Positions 45,798-56,649 of a stretch of DNA of 64,000 nt are shown here, in pieces (the first letter of the stretch is position 1; the number at the start of each line of letters is the position of its first letter). The position numbers and the translations under genes were made by a program. The notes under the pieces were generated by a model. The model was not told where the DNA came from. It saw nothing but the letters and a program-made list of their open reading frames with translations, and made no database searches. This stretch comes from Lantana camara (taxonomy: Eukaryota > Streptophyta > Magnoliopsida > Lamiales > Verbenaceae), in the NCBI GenBank assembly GCA_037501455.1, contig CM074861.1:35790001-35854000 (forward strand), in the 5' to 3' direction.

Positions 45798-46490
45798 GGG
45801 AAATGTGCAAAAAATCCCCAAATGGGGACTCAAATTTATTTTTACTCCCAATTTTCAAAAAAGTTTATGTTTGCTCCCTAGATGAAAGGCAAAATATTTA
45901 TTTGCTCTCTATTTTTCGCAAACGTGGTATAAAAACTCAAAAATCACGTAACTAAATCCCTAAATGTTGTATATTTTTCGCAATATGATGTAGGATCAAA
46001 AGTTTGGAAAATGGTCCCCAACTTGGGAAGGCCCCTTTGTGATCCCAACTTGACAGTCCAACGGAAGGTTCGGACCACCACTTCTCTGAAAGCATGGTTC
46101 TTGCCTTACTCCCCCCCTTTGAGCTCATCCATTCGTTGGGTGATCCCTTGCTCTCACGTTCGAGTGTTTGCTCGTCATTTCGGCCCGTGAGTGAGATTTT
46201 TGTTTCTTTTCTTTGAGGCATACGATCGGTCTATGCCAATTACAGTTGGAGGCCGAAGGCAACCTCTCATCAAAAAGATATACCTTGGTTATATTTCATC
46301 TCTTCAACAAGTTTAGTAATACATCATATTGCCAAAAATATACAACATTTGGGGATTTAGTTACGTGATCGTTGAGTTTTTATACCACGTTTGCGAAAAA
46401 TGGGGAGTAAACAAATATTTTGCCTCTCATTTGGGGAGCAAACGCAAACTTTTTTTAAAATGAGGAGCAAAAGCAAATTTTTTCAACTCA
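45798..46490. mobile_element. Mutator-type MITE with long inverted arms
   Basis: The arms (about 45827-45993 and 46320-46490) are imperfect inverted repeats sharing GCAAACGTGGTATAAAAACTC, ATCACGTAACTAAATCCC and AAATGTTGTATATTTTT. The unrelated central 320 bp is less AT-rich. In its + frame a short stretch translates to FGKWSPTWEGPFVI, resembling the C-terminal end of gypsy integrase, so the centre may be a captured fragment. No clear duplication was found. Confidence 0.65.
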
Positions 46491-46513
46491 TGAGTACTAT
46501 TAAAAAAAAAACC

Positions 46514-47062
46514 TTATTATAATTCGTACCCTCTTAAATAAAAATATTACACAACTCATCCTTTTAAGTTTGAAAAATTACAAATGAACCTTAGAATTTT
46601 TCACGAATTCTTTTTTAAATTGATTATATTTCACCACTAATTAGTCTCCCTCTACTAATTGAGAGGAAAAAAAGTCATTGTGAATATTTATTTACAAACG
46701 AATCATATGTTAATCCTCCAAAAAACTTCATAAACTACATGACTATCACTTGAGAATAATATATAGATATAAACTACATGGCTATCACCTTCCCCTTAAA
46801 GGGTCGTTGAGTACCTGATTTACCTCCTCCCACTTGTTTCGTCGGGGCGGGGTGTGGGGGGCCCTTAGGGTTGGGGATTCAACCTTTTGCGACAATAATG
46901 ATATATAGATTGTTATGAGGAACTAATTAGTGGTGAGATATAATCAATTTAAGAATGATTTTGCAAAAAATCCAATCGGAATGGGTTCATTTGTAATTTC
47001 CAAAACTTAAAAGGATAGATTGTGTAATATTTTCTTCTAAAAGAGTACGAATTGTAATTATC
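46514..47062. mobile_element. MITE with arms of about 170 bp
   Basis: The left arm (about 46514-46690) and right arm (about 46900-47062) are inverted copies sharing ATTCGTAC, TATTACACAA, ATCCTTTTAAGTTT, ATTACAAATGAACC and CACCACTAATTAG. The central part (about 46700-46900) is unrelated and includes a G-rich run near 46845. It has no coding capacity. Confidence 0.7.
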
Positions 47063-47273
47063 TAATTTCACAGGGCGCAGACATAAACAACCTCCTAATA
47101 CTTTCTATGTTATTTTTCAAAAAAAGAAAAAATATTTTAAAAAAATAACAAATGATAATTATAATCCTCCATCTATTACCATACCCTCTCTCCACTCTCC
47201 ACCTATTCTCTCTCTCTCTCACACACTATGATACACGGATACTCCTAAAAATATCATTTTACAGTGTCGTATA

Positions 47274-47668
47274 GGGAGAATTACATGTAACTACCCTGTA
47301 TTTAGGCCTAATTACAACGCAATCCATCATTATCGGAAATTATATTTTAGTCCCTATAAATCTTGTTTGGTCTGAGATCCCTTAACGGAATTTGTCAAAG
47401 TACACTTATGCCCCTGACGGTTTTATGAGTCTTACATTAAATATATGACCAGAATTACCAAATCATCCCTAAAGTTTACAAAAATAACAAAACGATCCGT
47501 ACAAATTATGATTTTAACAATAAATCAGGGGTATTTTTGAAATGACATAATGGAACCCTAGGGATCACAAATGATTTTCAAAGTTAGGGACTAAAATATA
47601 ATTTCTCGATAATGATGAACTACATTGTAATTAGGCCTAAATGCAGGGTAGTCAGATGTAATTCTCCC
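47274..47668. mobile_element. Foldback MITE copy A (395 bp)
   Basis: It starts GGGAGAATTACATGTAACTA and ends with the inverted counterpart GTAATTCTCCC. It is homologous along its length, in reverse orientation, to copy B at 47939-48335. No clean duplication is seen here. A (GAT)n run of about 24 bp follows at 47679-47702. Confidence 0.82.
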
Positions 47669-47938
47669 CTATATATATGATGATGATGATGATGATGATG
47701 AATATGTGTTAATTAAGTATAGAATTTAAATAGTTTGGGGTAATTTTTAAAATATAAAAGAACCAAAAGTAATTTTTAGCAGTCAACCTTCTATTTTGGA
47801 TGGAGGTTGGTCAATGGGACCAAATTTAAGAAAAATATGACATTATGAGACGCAATGTGAGAACATGATAACTTTTAGAACCAAAATTAAAAATAGATTA
47901 TATTATGGTGCGAAAATGATAATTTTTGATTTTATTTT

Positions 47939-48335
47939 GGGAGAATTACATCTAACTACCCTGCATTTAGGTCTAATTACAACCTAATCCACTATTTTCA
48001 GGAAATTACAAATTAGTCCCTAACTTTTGAGAACTGTTTGTGGTCTCTAGGGTTCCGTTATGTCATTCCAAAAATACCCCTGATTTGTTGTTAAAGTTAT
48101 ATTTTGTATGGATCGTTTTGTTATTTTTGTAAACTTTAGGGGTGATTTTGTAATTTTGGTCATATATTCAATGTAACACTCATAAAACCGTTAGGGGCAT
48201 AAGTATATTTTTACAAATTCTGTTCAGGGACTTCAGACCAAACATGATTTATAGGGACTAAAATGTAATTTTTCGATAATAATGGATTGCGTTATAATTA
48301 GGCTTAAATATAGGGTAGTCAAATGTAATTCTCCC
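47939..48335. mobile_element. Foldback MITE copy B (397 bp)
   Basis: It has the same termini as copy A, with TTTTATTTT at 47930-47938 and 48336-48344. A 9-bp duplication points to the Mutator superfamily. The interior matches copy A in inverted orientation (for example AAATACCCCTGATT versus AATCAGGGGTATTT). Confidence 0.86.
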
Positions 48336-48454
48336 TTTTATTTTACGTTATTTATTAATACTAAATAAATTTAGGTAACTATGACTTACATCGGCACACA
48401 CGTTATCTTGAATATCCCATGTCTCTTATAAGCAAGAGTATCGGCACACACATA

Positions 48455-49240
48455 TTTTTACTTCTCATAATGTGGACGATTTTGCTCTTTCACGGCCTCT
48501 TTAGCAAAGTGTTCGAAATTCTTAACAAGAGGGACCGAATTAAATTCAATGATAATTTTTTCAAACCTCCCCTTCCAAGAAAGATGGAGACCCTCTCGGA
48601 TCCCAAGGAATTCTACAACCGTGATTGAAATGTCCCCAAGGTTAATAGCATATCCAAACAACCAATTCCCATTCACATCCTGAACTAAATCTCCCACCGC
48701 TGCAAATTTGACATTCTGGTACTTGTTTCCATCCGAGATTAGCTTCACCCCATCATTTTTAGGTCTCTTCCACCGAACTTTTGACAGTTTGCAGTCTAGG
48801 TTTACTGAAGGATCTTTTCTAGGTCCTCAACGAGCATCTTCACAGCAAGAATAGTTTTACAAACCCACTCCCAATTGTTCCTCAAGATGAAGTTATTCCT
48901 AAATCCTAACTTGCCAAATAGACCAAAGAGTCACGATAAAGATGATAAACCCGTGACGGTTTAGAAAATAATGTTTTTGAAATATTCTTTCAAATTAATT
49001 TCCACCCATTTTGTTCAATCAATATTAAAAATTCGATCAGTCTCCATAGGGAAAATAAGAAATCCCTAACAGCTCTTGCAGCGGGACAATCCAAAAAGAT
49101 ATGCATGCATGATATCTTCTCTCATCTCTATATAATATACAATCACCATCACATGATATGTTCTCGATCCATGGATCCAATTAGTTAACTTATTTGTTGA
49201 TTATTTCATTTTTGGTCTTTATAATCCACCATTAATAGCT
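48455..49240 (-). pseudogene. LINE remnant: zinc-finger (zf-RVT-like) and RNase H region
   Basis: The 48458-48748 frame contains DLVQDVNGNWLFGYAINLG and ITVVEFLGIREGL, the pattern of the RNase H domain at the 3' end of plant L1-type polyproteins (RVT_3). Upstream on the minus strand, broken frames around 49080-49160 give fragments with C-x-x-C-I-F-like spacing typical of the zf-RVT region. Several stops and shifts separate the pieces. Reverse transcriptase is absent, cut off on the right near the CXE gene 2 start. Confidence 0.65.
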
Positions 49241-49280
49241 AGGGAAGCTATATCCCTAAAAAAACACCATGGTTCTCTAT

Positions 49281-51708
49281 AGGGAAAATTGCAAAAATGG
49301 TATATCAACTGCGGTCATTTTGCAATTTTGGACAATATCTTTTCCGGCAACAAATTTAGCCCACAACTCTAAAAAAGTTGCAAAATAATGCAAATTTTGG
49401 CCGGAGCCCATAAAAGTCGCCGGAAATCTGACGTGTAAACATGACGTGGCAAGATTCTTACATGTGTAGCAAAACAGTCTGCCACATCAGAAACAACCCT
49501 ACAGGGAAAATCGCAAAAATGGTATACCAACTCTACCGTTTCTGCGAATTTGGTACAATAAGTTTTTCGGTGGCAAATGTAACTCATATCTGTCAAAAAG
49601 TTATAATTTAATGCAAATTTTCGCCGGATACCCGACCCATAATAATTCCATAAATTCAAACACGTAAATAAGAAAAACAAAATAAAAATTTGAAAATTCA
49701 ACAGGCTCATCTCATTTCAATATCCACAAACCTTTCTTTGAAAAAAAAGGAAGATGAATTGAATAACCCTAGAATACCTCAAGCTCCACCCTCCACCTCC
49801 GATCTCTTCCCCTTATCTCCTTCCCTTTCACCATTCTCTTCTTCCACTTACCAAGGCCTAAGGGCCGCCGCTCGCCCTTTCCCCTCAGATCTGCTCATGC
49901 CTCCCCTCAGATCTGCTCATGCCTCCTCTGCCTCTGCCTCAGCATCAGACCCATTCTTGCGTTTAAATGTTTTTGTGGTGGCAAGGATTTTGGTGTGATG
50001 GTGGTGTATTTGGCGGTCGTAAATTTTAACTTTTTTTTGTAAGAGTTATTTGATAGGGCTAAATCACGCTCGTATCTTCGACGTACACGTGTCGCAAATC
50101 CAGATAAAACATCAGAATAACGCAGGACCTGCGTGGGCTTTAGGCGCTCCTGAATATGGGTTCGTGGAGGGGCCCAACTAAGGCTCTAGCGTGGGACTAA
50201 CACGTCAGTCCTGCCTGACGCTCGGATTACTATCTCAGATAACCAGCTTTACCCTCGCAAAGTCCATGCCTTTTGAGCCAAGAGGATTCTCCACGAGTGG
50301 ATCCACGGCCGCTCGCTCGCATGTACCCCAGCGTCACCACGCTCGGACAGAGTCGCCTGAGGAACAATTAATTTGTAGAAACAATTAAAAGAGTTTATTT
50401 ATTTAAAAAAATCAAGGAATGTTTAATTGAATATTGTAAAAATTATTTATAAAATTAGTTTTATATCTTATATGCACACACATTGAGTCTTCTTAGTATT
50501 CTTAATTTAAAGTAACTTTGATCTGAGAACCTACAATTCTAAATTGTAGAATTAAGAGACCAAAACCGCTATTCGTACTTTTAAGTATTTAATTTATATT
50601 TCATCATATAAACTACAAAAAAATTATAAGGCTAGTTAGATTTAGATAATTAAAATTATATTAGTATTAGTTAATTAAAAAATATTATATTAGGATTAAT
50701 TAATTTATTTAAACATATTTTATGTAAATAATTAAATTATATTATTTTGTGAATTAGATAAGTTTATAAAATTATAATATCATTATAATTTAAGAAAATT
50801 TATAAATTTAGATAATTAGAACTATGGACTTATATAATTAGACTTACATCTGGATTGATTTATTGAAAGTTATTTTATGTAACTTATTTAAATAATATTT
50901 TATTTTACGTAATTACAAAATTTTATTAAAATTTATAAAGTCAGTCAATTTGTTGTTTCCAATTCATTAGATATATCTTATTATAACAATTTAAATTATA
51001 GGCCTGAAAATTAAAAAAATAGACAACTTATATTATAAAAATTTTTGAATACAATTAATTAATATAGTAATATTAAAACAATCATTGTTGAACTATATAT
51101 CTTTTCTAGGTAAGTTGGAGAAATTTTACTTCTACAAAGAGTCTGATTTTATGTTAATAAGTGTTTTTTAAATATAATTAATTAATAATCTATAACATGT
51201 ATTTACATCATTATCCTTGACTAATAATTATTGAAATAATTGTTGTGAGGATATTTTAGGCGATCTGTATTTTGGAAGAAGCCAAAAACTTTATCCGTGC
51301 TTTTATAAGATATATAGATAATATGAATTTTTTAAGAGAATTTTTTTTTTATAAATATGCATTTTTCAAAATAAGAAAAAAAAAATAACTTTTTGACAGA
51401 TATGAGTTACATTTGCTACTGAAAAACTTATTGTACCAAATTCGCTGAAACGGTAGAGTTGATATACCATTTTTGCAATTTTTCCTGTAGGGTTGTTTCT
51501 GATGTGGCAGGCGGTTTTGCCACATGTGTAAGAATCTTGTTACGTCATGCTTACACGTCAGATTTCCGGCGACTTTTATGGGCTCCGGCCAAAATTTGCA
51601 TTATTTTGCAACTTTTTTAGAATTGTGGGCTAAATTTGTTGCCGGAAAAGATATTGTCCAAAATTGCAAAATGGCCGCAGTTGGTATACCATTTTTGCAA
51701 TTTTCCCT
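49281..51708. mobile_element. Mutator-like element with doubled inverted repeats (2428 bp)
   Basis: It starts AGGGAAAATTGCAAAAATGG and ends with the inverse, flanked by TTCTCTAT at 49273-49280 and 51709-51716. Each arm is about 345 bp and consists of an outer unit (49281-49502 / 51487-51708) and an inner unit that begins with nearly the same sequence (49503 onward / up to 51486). No transposase is visible. The interior has a low-complexity Ser/Pro-rich ORF (49690-49998) with a 22-bp duplication, a GC-richer segment (50050-50390) that may be captured DNA, and an AT-rich part (50400-51380). Confidence 0.85.
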
Positions 51709-52069
51709 TTCTCTATAATTATATCTACACTGCTCTGATTATCCTCTTCTTGTTCTTGATTTCAGTCCGAGCTCAAACATGGGAAGATGCTTCAGAGAAC
51801 TAGGAATCTCCTGGAGCAGCGATGGAACTCTAAATAGGAGCCAAGTCCCTGTTCCGACTGTGCCCCCGATGCCGTCCGCCGATGGCATCACGCCACCGCC
51901 GACCACCCTTTCAAAGGATATTCTCCACCCCAACGGCGAACTCCGGTTCCGCCTCTACACCCCCACCAACCCCCCCACCAGCGGAAAACTGCCCCTTATC
52001 ATCAACGTCCACGGCGGCAACTTCATCCTCTACAGCGCCGCCAGTGCACCCTACCACCACTTCTGCAAC

Positions 52070-52243
52070 TGTTAGGAAAGACTATAATTTAGGGATTGTG
52101 TAATCACATTATTATCTTTCCTTAGTTAGCCTCGTGTGTATATTTTTATAGTGTATATTCGTGTACATGTATTTCCCATAGTTTCACAGTAAAATCAATA
52201 AAAAGAATTCCTCCCAATATCATGGCTTCTCCAAATTCTAACA
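52070..52243 (+). repeat. 5' LTR of the 52070-58400 copia
   Basis: It starts TGTTAGGAAAGAC and ends CAAATTCTAACA. AATCAATAAAAAG near 52192 looks like a polyadenylation signal. It differs from the 3' LTR at three positions. Confidence 0.94.
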
Positions 52244-52255
52244 TGGTATCAGAGC
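52244..52255 (+). other. Primer-binding site, initiator tRNA-Met
   Basis: TGGTATCAGAGC is immediately adjacent to the LTR end with no spacer. Confidence 0.92.
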
Positions 52256-52324
52256 GGGCGACGATCCATTAAACGGATCCGAACCTTGCTCATCACGTAC
52301 CCTACTCTCACCCTTTCTCGAACC

Positions 52325-53409
52325 ATGGTCGAGAACAGCAGCACGGCCAGTTCCGGCAAGGAATCACAACAGCCCGTCGATCCTTAGCCGCTCAGCTTTT
52401 TAGCCTCATCCAAAACCTACAACCAAATCAGACACAACCAATTCAGCAAAACATGAATCAAACAGTTTCCATCAGCATCAAATTGAATGAATTTAATTAC
52501 TCCCTATGGTCTCGGTTGATGAAATTGACAATCGGGGGACGAGGGAAATTGAACCACCTCACAGGAGCACCACCACCTCCGGCGGCTACAGACCCAGGCT
52601 TCCCACAATGGGAGCAAGCAAATCTCGTTGTTTACACTTGGATTTTGGACAATATGGAACCAAATCTGATTGCAAACTACACCGAGTATCCCACAGCCAA
52701 AGCCCTTTGGAATGGACTACAAGCGATATACGGCCAAGGAAAAGATGGTTTACAGATCTATGACCTCACCGTCAAAGCCCACAGCATGAAACAAGGTAAC
52801 GATACAATAGAGCAGTTCTACAGCAATCTCCAGAGAGTGTGGAGAGAAATAGAAATTAGACAACCCAACTCGATGAACTGCGAAGGAGACATTACAACCT
52901 TTAATCGCCTCAGAGCCGAGGGTTGTCTCTTTCAGTTTCTTGCCGGAGTGGATGACCGGTACGACTCAGAACGAAGGGATCTCCTTAAAGAAACACCCCT
53001 ACCGACCGTCGAGAAGGCCTACTCTGTTATCCGGCGCGAAGGGACGAGAAGAGAAATTATGAGTGGTGACCGGAGCTCATCATCGGCGAACCCATCTACT
53101 CTCGCAGCGGGGTTGGTGGCTCGTAATCAGAACAGCGGAATTTCTCAGACCGATGCCACCCGGAACCGACCAGATCCTCCCCGAAGGATTCCGGGCACAT
53201 TCACATCACGCCGGGACAGCGGCGGCGATTGGAGACCCATAACCTGCGGTCAATGTCGTTGGGACGGCCACCGAAAAAAAGATTATTACAAAATTATCGG
53301 GTGGCCTGAGGGTTGAAGAAGCAAACGACGTGACAGGAACTTGGCCGGAAAGCGGGACACCAGGTCGCCGTCGCAAGGCGCAGCATCGGCCGCAACAGCC
53401 ATTGCCGAC
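52325..53409 (+). pseudogene. Copia gag, decayed
   Basis: A probable original start is at 52325 (MVENSSTASSGKES), but that frame hits a stop after 20 codons. The main frame runs from 52453 to 53316, with gag motifs LNEFNYSLWSRLMKLTIGGR and GLQAIYG...QFYSNLQRVWREIE. The zinc knuckle is damaged: CGQCRWDGHRKKDY has Tyr where the last Cys of CCHC should be. A TGA replaces the Trp expected after PEG at 53313. It is non-functional as it stands. Confidence 0.85.
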
Positions 53410-54682
53410 TAGGCATGTAATCGAGCCGAGCCGAGCTGAGCCTTGATGATTTTTCATGGTTCGGGCTCGGGCTCGGCCTTTGAAATTTTGGCTTGGGTTC
53501 GGCTTGCGAGCCGGTGAGCCTCCAAAGGGATGGTTCGGGTTCGGGTTCGGCTCGCAGTAGGGTTCGGGCTCGTCGAACCGAGCCACGAGCCTCCCCACGA
53601 AAAAATTAAAAAAAAAAAAAAAAAAAAACGCAACGAAATTTATCTGATGTGTTTTTACCCCAGATCTAGATCTATGCCTAAAAAAAACAGGATTTGGATC
53701 TATGTTTATATCTACAAGCAAGGCAAATCAACCGATTTTTGACAATAAAATTACAAAAAACTAAAAAACTTGAAAAGGAATAAGATTAAAAATCTAATTT
53801 CTTATACATGTATACATACAAAATTTGGAATTTTTTTATTTGAGGCGGATGACAGTGGCTTTCTTAAAGCTGAAGAAGGTGGTGGAGGTGCACGAAAGCT
53901 GCGACCTTAATCTTGGTAGAGATCTGATGCGTTCTTGAACCTGAAGAAGGTGGTGGTTCTCGCTGGCGGTAGTGGTGGAGGCGCACGGAAGCTGCGACCT
54001 TAATCTTGGTAGAGATCTGGTGCGTTCTTGAACCTGAAGAAGGTGGTGGTTCTCGCCGGCGGTAGTGGTGGAGGCGCACGGAAACTACGACCGTAATGAT
54101 GGTAGAGATCTGGTGCAGAAGGAGGCCGTTGGTGGAGGTCTGGTGTGGTGTGGTGGAGGCAGAAAGCTGTAGTGGTGTGGAAAGAGAAGACTGAATTCTG
54201 CTCTTGGGCGGCTGCTCTTGGGCGGCGACAGTGGAACACTTAGATTTAGGGTTTTCTCTTTCTTTTGTTCTTATATATATATATTGTTAACATATATTAT
54301 AATTAACACAGCTTATATATATATTTTATATATATATGTATGTATATTATAAACTGTATGTTATATTATATATATATACATATATAACTATAAATATATA
54401 AATATATATATTATAAGTAGTTCAGTTTATATATATAACATATATATTATACGCAGTACAGTTTATATATATATATAATATAAATTTTATATTATTTTAT
54501 TATATAGCTCGCGAGCCGGCTCGTGAGCTTCGAACCACAAATATACCGGCTCGGGCTTGGCTCGTAAAGCACACAAGCCGAGCCGTGACTCGGCTCGGCT
54601 TGCTGATCCCGAACCCAAGCGCGAGCTTTTACCGAGCTGGCTCGCGAAGCTCGCAAGCTAGCTCGGCTCAGTTACATCCCTA
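53410..54682. mobile_element. Non-autonomous hAT element (1273 bp) inside the copia
   Basis: Terminal inverted repeats are TAGGCATGTAATCGAGCC (left) and, from the right, TAGGGATGTAACTGAGCC, flanked by TTGCCGAC at 53402-53409 and 54683-54690. An 8-bp duplication and a TAGGGATGTAA-type end fit the hAT superfamily. Subterminal regions are packed with CGAGCC/GGCTCG motifs in both orientations, a usual place for transposase-binding sites. The interior has 93-bp tandem repeats and a (TA)n-rich stretch (54270-54510). No transposase is present. Confidence 0.92.
53872..54110 (-). repeat. 93-bp tandem repeat, about 2.5 units
   Basis: CACG(G/A)AA(A/G)CT marks unit starts at 53891, 53984 and 54077. Each unit includes CTTGGTAGAGATCTG and CCTGAAGAAGGTGGTGG. 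The period is a multiple of three, and the minus strand stays open across it as a 31-residue repeat (His/Arg/Pro-rich, 53864-54079). It is more likely a minisatellite than a gene. Confidence 0.75.
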
Positions 54683-54789
54683 TTGCCGACAGAAAGGAAG
54701 AAGAAGATATCAGTGGAGAAGGAGCTCTCTCTGCGGCGGCTGCTGAAAAGGAAAATGGGAAAGCTCTTTTAGGTATAGGGCATAAAAGG

Positions 54790-56376
54790 ATGGAATTCCC
54801 TTTACGCCCACCACTTTCATCATCTTCTAAAATAGCCCCCCAATTTTTCTCTCATTCCAATTCAGTACCATGTTTTGATAATTATGATAAACGTACCGCT
54901 GTTGGAATTAAAAATAACAATACAGGTTTAGCACTTCAGAAAAGCACTCACAAAATTAACAGGTGGATTTTTTATTATGGTGCCACCGATTCGATGACGT
55001 ACGATCGGGCCGACCTTGTGGGTTATACTGATGTTAAGAAAAGATCCATTCAGAGTGCTAATAGAGATTTTTCCCCGGTTCAGGGTGAAGGGATTTTAAA
55101 CTTGTCTCCCACATTAAAGCTAAATCATTGTCTTTATGTGCCGAATCTATCTCATAAATTACTCTCCATCAGTCATGCTACAAAGGAGTTGAATTGTGTG
55201 GCCCTAATGTTTCCTACTTTCTGTATTTTACAGGATATTCAGTCGGGGAGAGTGATTAGGCGTGGTACTGAACGTGACGGGCTGTACTTTATGGACGAGG
55301 TGGCTCAACAAGGAACTGCAGCGCTTGCTCACGGGACTTTGAATCGCCAACAGTGGTTGTGGCATCGTCGGTTAGGTCACCCATCTTTAGGGTATCTTCA
55401 GTTTTTATTTCCGAAAGTTTTTCCTCAGAGTAGTAGTTTATCTTGTGAAGCTTGTATTCTCTTAAAAAGTCATCGGCAGTCATTTCTTTTATCGAATTCT
55501 AGATCTAAAATAGTGTTTTCTTTGATCCATTCGGACGTGTGGGGCCCAGCTCCGAATACTAGTGAACATGGTTTTAAATATTTCGTTTTATTTGTGGATG
55601 ATTGCTCTCGTATGATGTGGATTTACTTTCTCAAGCATAAGTCAGATGTACCTTTGAAGGTTATGGAGTTCTCTAAACTGGTCCAAACACAGTATAAAAC
55701 TCAAATTCAAATCCTTAGGTCTGACAATGGGGGGGAATATGTTAATTCCACTCTTCAATCTTTTTTCAAACAACAGGGGATAGTTCACCAAACTTCTTGT
55801 CCACACACTCCACAACAAAATGGGGTAGCAGAACGAAAAAATTGCCAACTTCTTGAGATGTCTAGAGCCCTTATGCTTGAATCTCAGTGTCCTAAGTCTC
55901 TGTGGCCCGAAGCTGTTGCCACATTTGTGTACCTAGTCAACAGGTTGCTTACCAAGGCCCTCGATCTCAAAACACCCTTACAATTTTTGAGTAGTAAGGT
56001 CAGCATACCTTCTTCCTTAGTCCTTCGTCCTCGAGTCTTCGGGTGTTCGGTCTTTGTCCATATTCCGCGATCTGACCGCACCAAACTTGATCCTTGTTCT
56101 CTTAAATGTGTGTTTGTGGGCTATGGGGTTAACCAAAAGGGGTATAGGTGTTATCATCCGCCCACTCGGAGCCTGTACACGACCATGGACTGTAATTTCC
56201 TTGAGACCGAGTATTACTTCACCCAACCTAGCGGTCAGGGGGAGACACAGCATCAGGACCCACTAGGTTGGGTAACACCCTCTTGGCCAGACATGGTCCC
56301 AACAGAGCAAGTAGGCGGAACCACCCAGTCCCACCGTGCAAATACCACAAGTGCCTCTCCCAATCACTCAGACTGA
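54790..56376 (+). pseudogene. Copia pol, protease and integrase part
   Basis: This frame begins in the gag-pol linker. The protease site reads WIFYYGATDSMT where the family has DSG, so the catalytic Asp is Tyr. Integrase follows, with LWHRRLGHPS and CEAC, then the catalytic residues in HSDVWGP, RSDNGGEY and NGVAERKN, which are intact. The frame ends at a TGA at 56374, after a Ser/Thr-rich linker. Confidence 0.88.
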
Positions 56377-56649
56377 TAATCCTGAGGTACGGAGCTATGA
56401 TTGTACTAGTAACATTATTTCTCTAGTTCAGTTTGAATCTAACAGTGCAGGACATGGTGACACTGAATCTGAGGAAAGTGAGGAACAGGTACAGGGGGAG
56501 ATACAGGGTGATACAATCCAAAGTGACAGATATATGCTACTTCCGAGGACCAATCGGGGGATACCACCAAAGAGATATGAGCCAGAATATGAAGGCAGGG
56601 CCTCCAGATATCTGATAGCAGACCTGGCAAAAAGAAACTTGTCCCAGTA

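Noticed and set aside
49690..49998. Ser/Pro-rich ORF inside the Mutator-like element as a captured gene
   Set aside because: Low complexity, partly made by a 22-bp duplication, no recognisable domain. Capture cannot be supported without a donor match.
53206..53742. ORFs on both strands across the left end of the hAT element
   Set aside because: They are composed of CGAGCC repeats and a poly-A tract and cross the element boundary.
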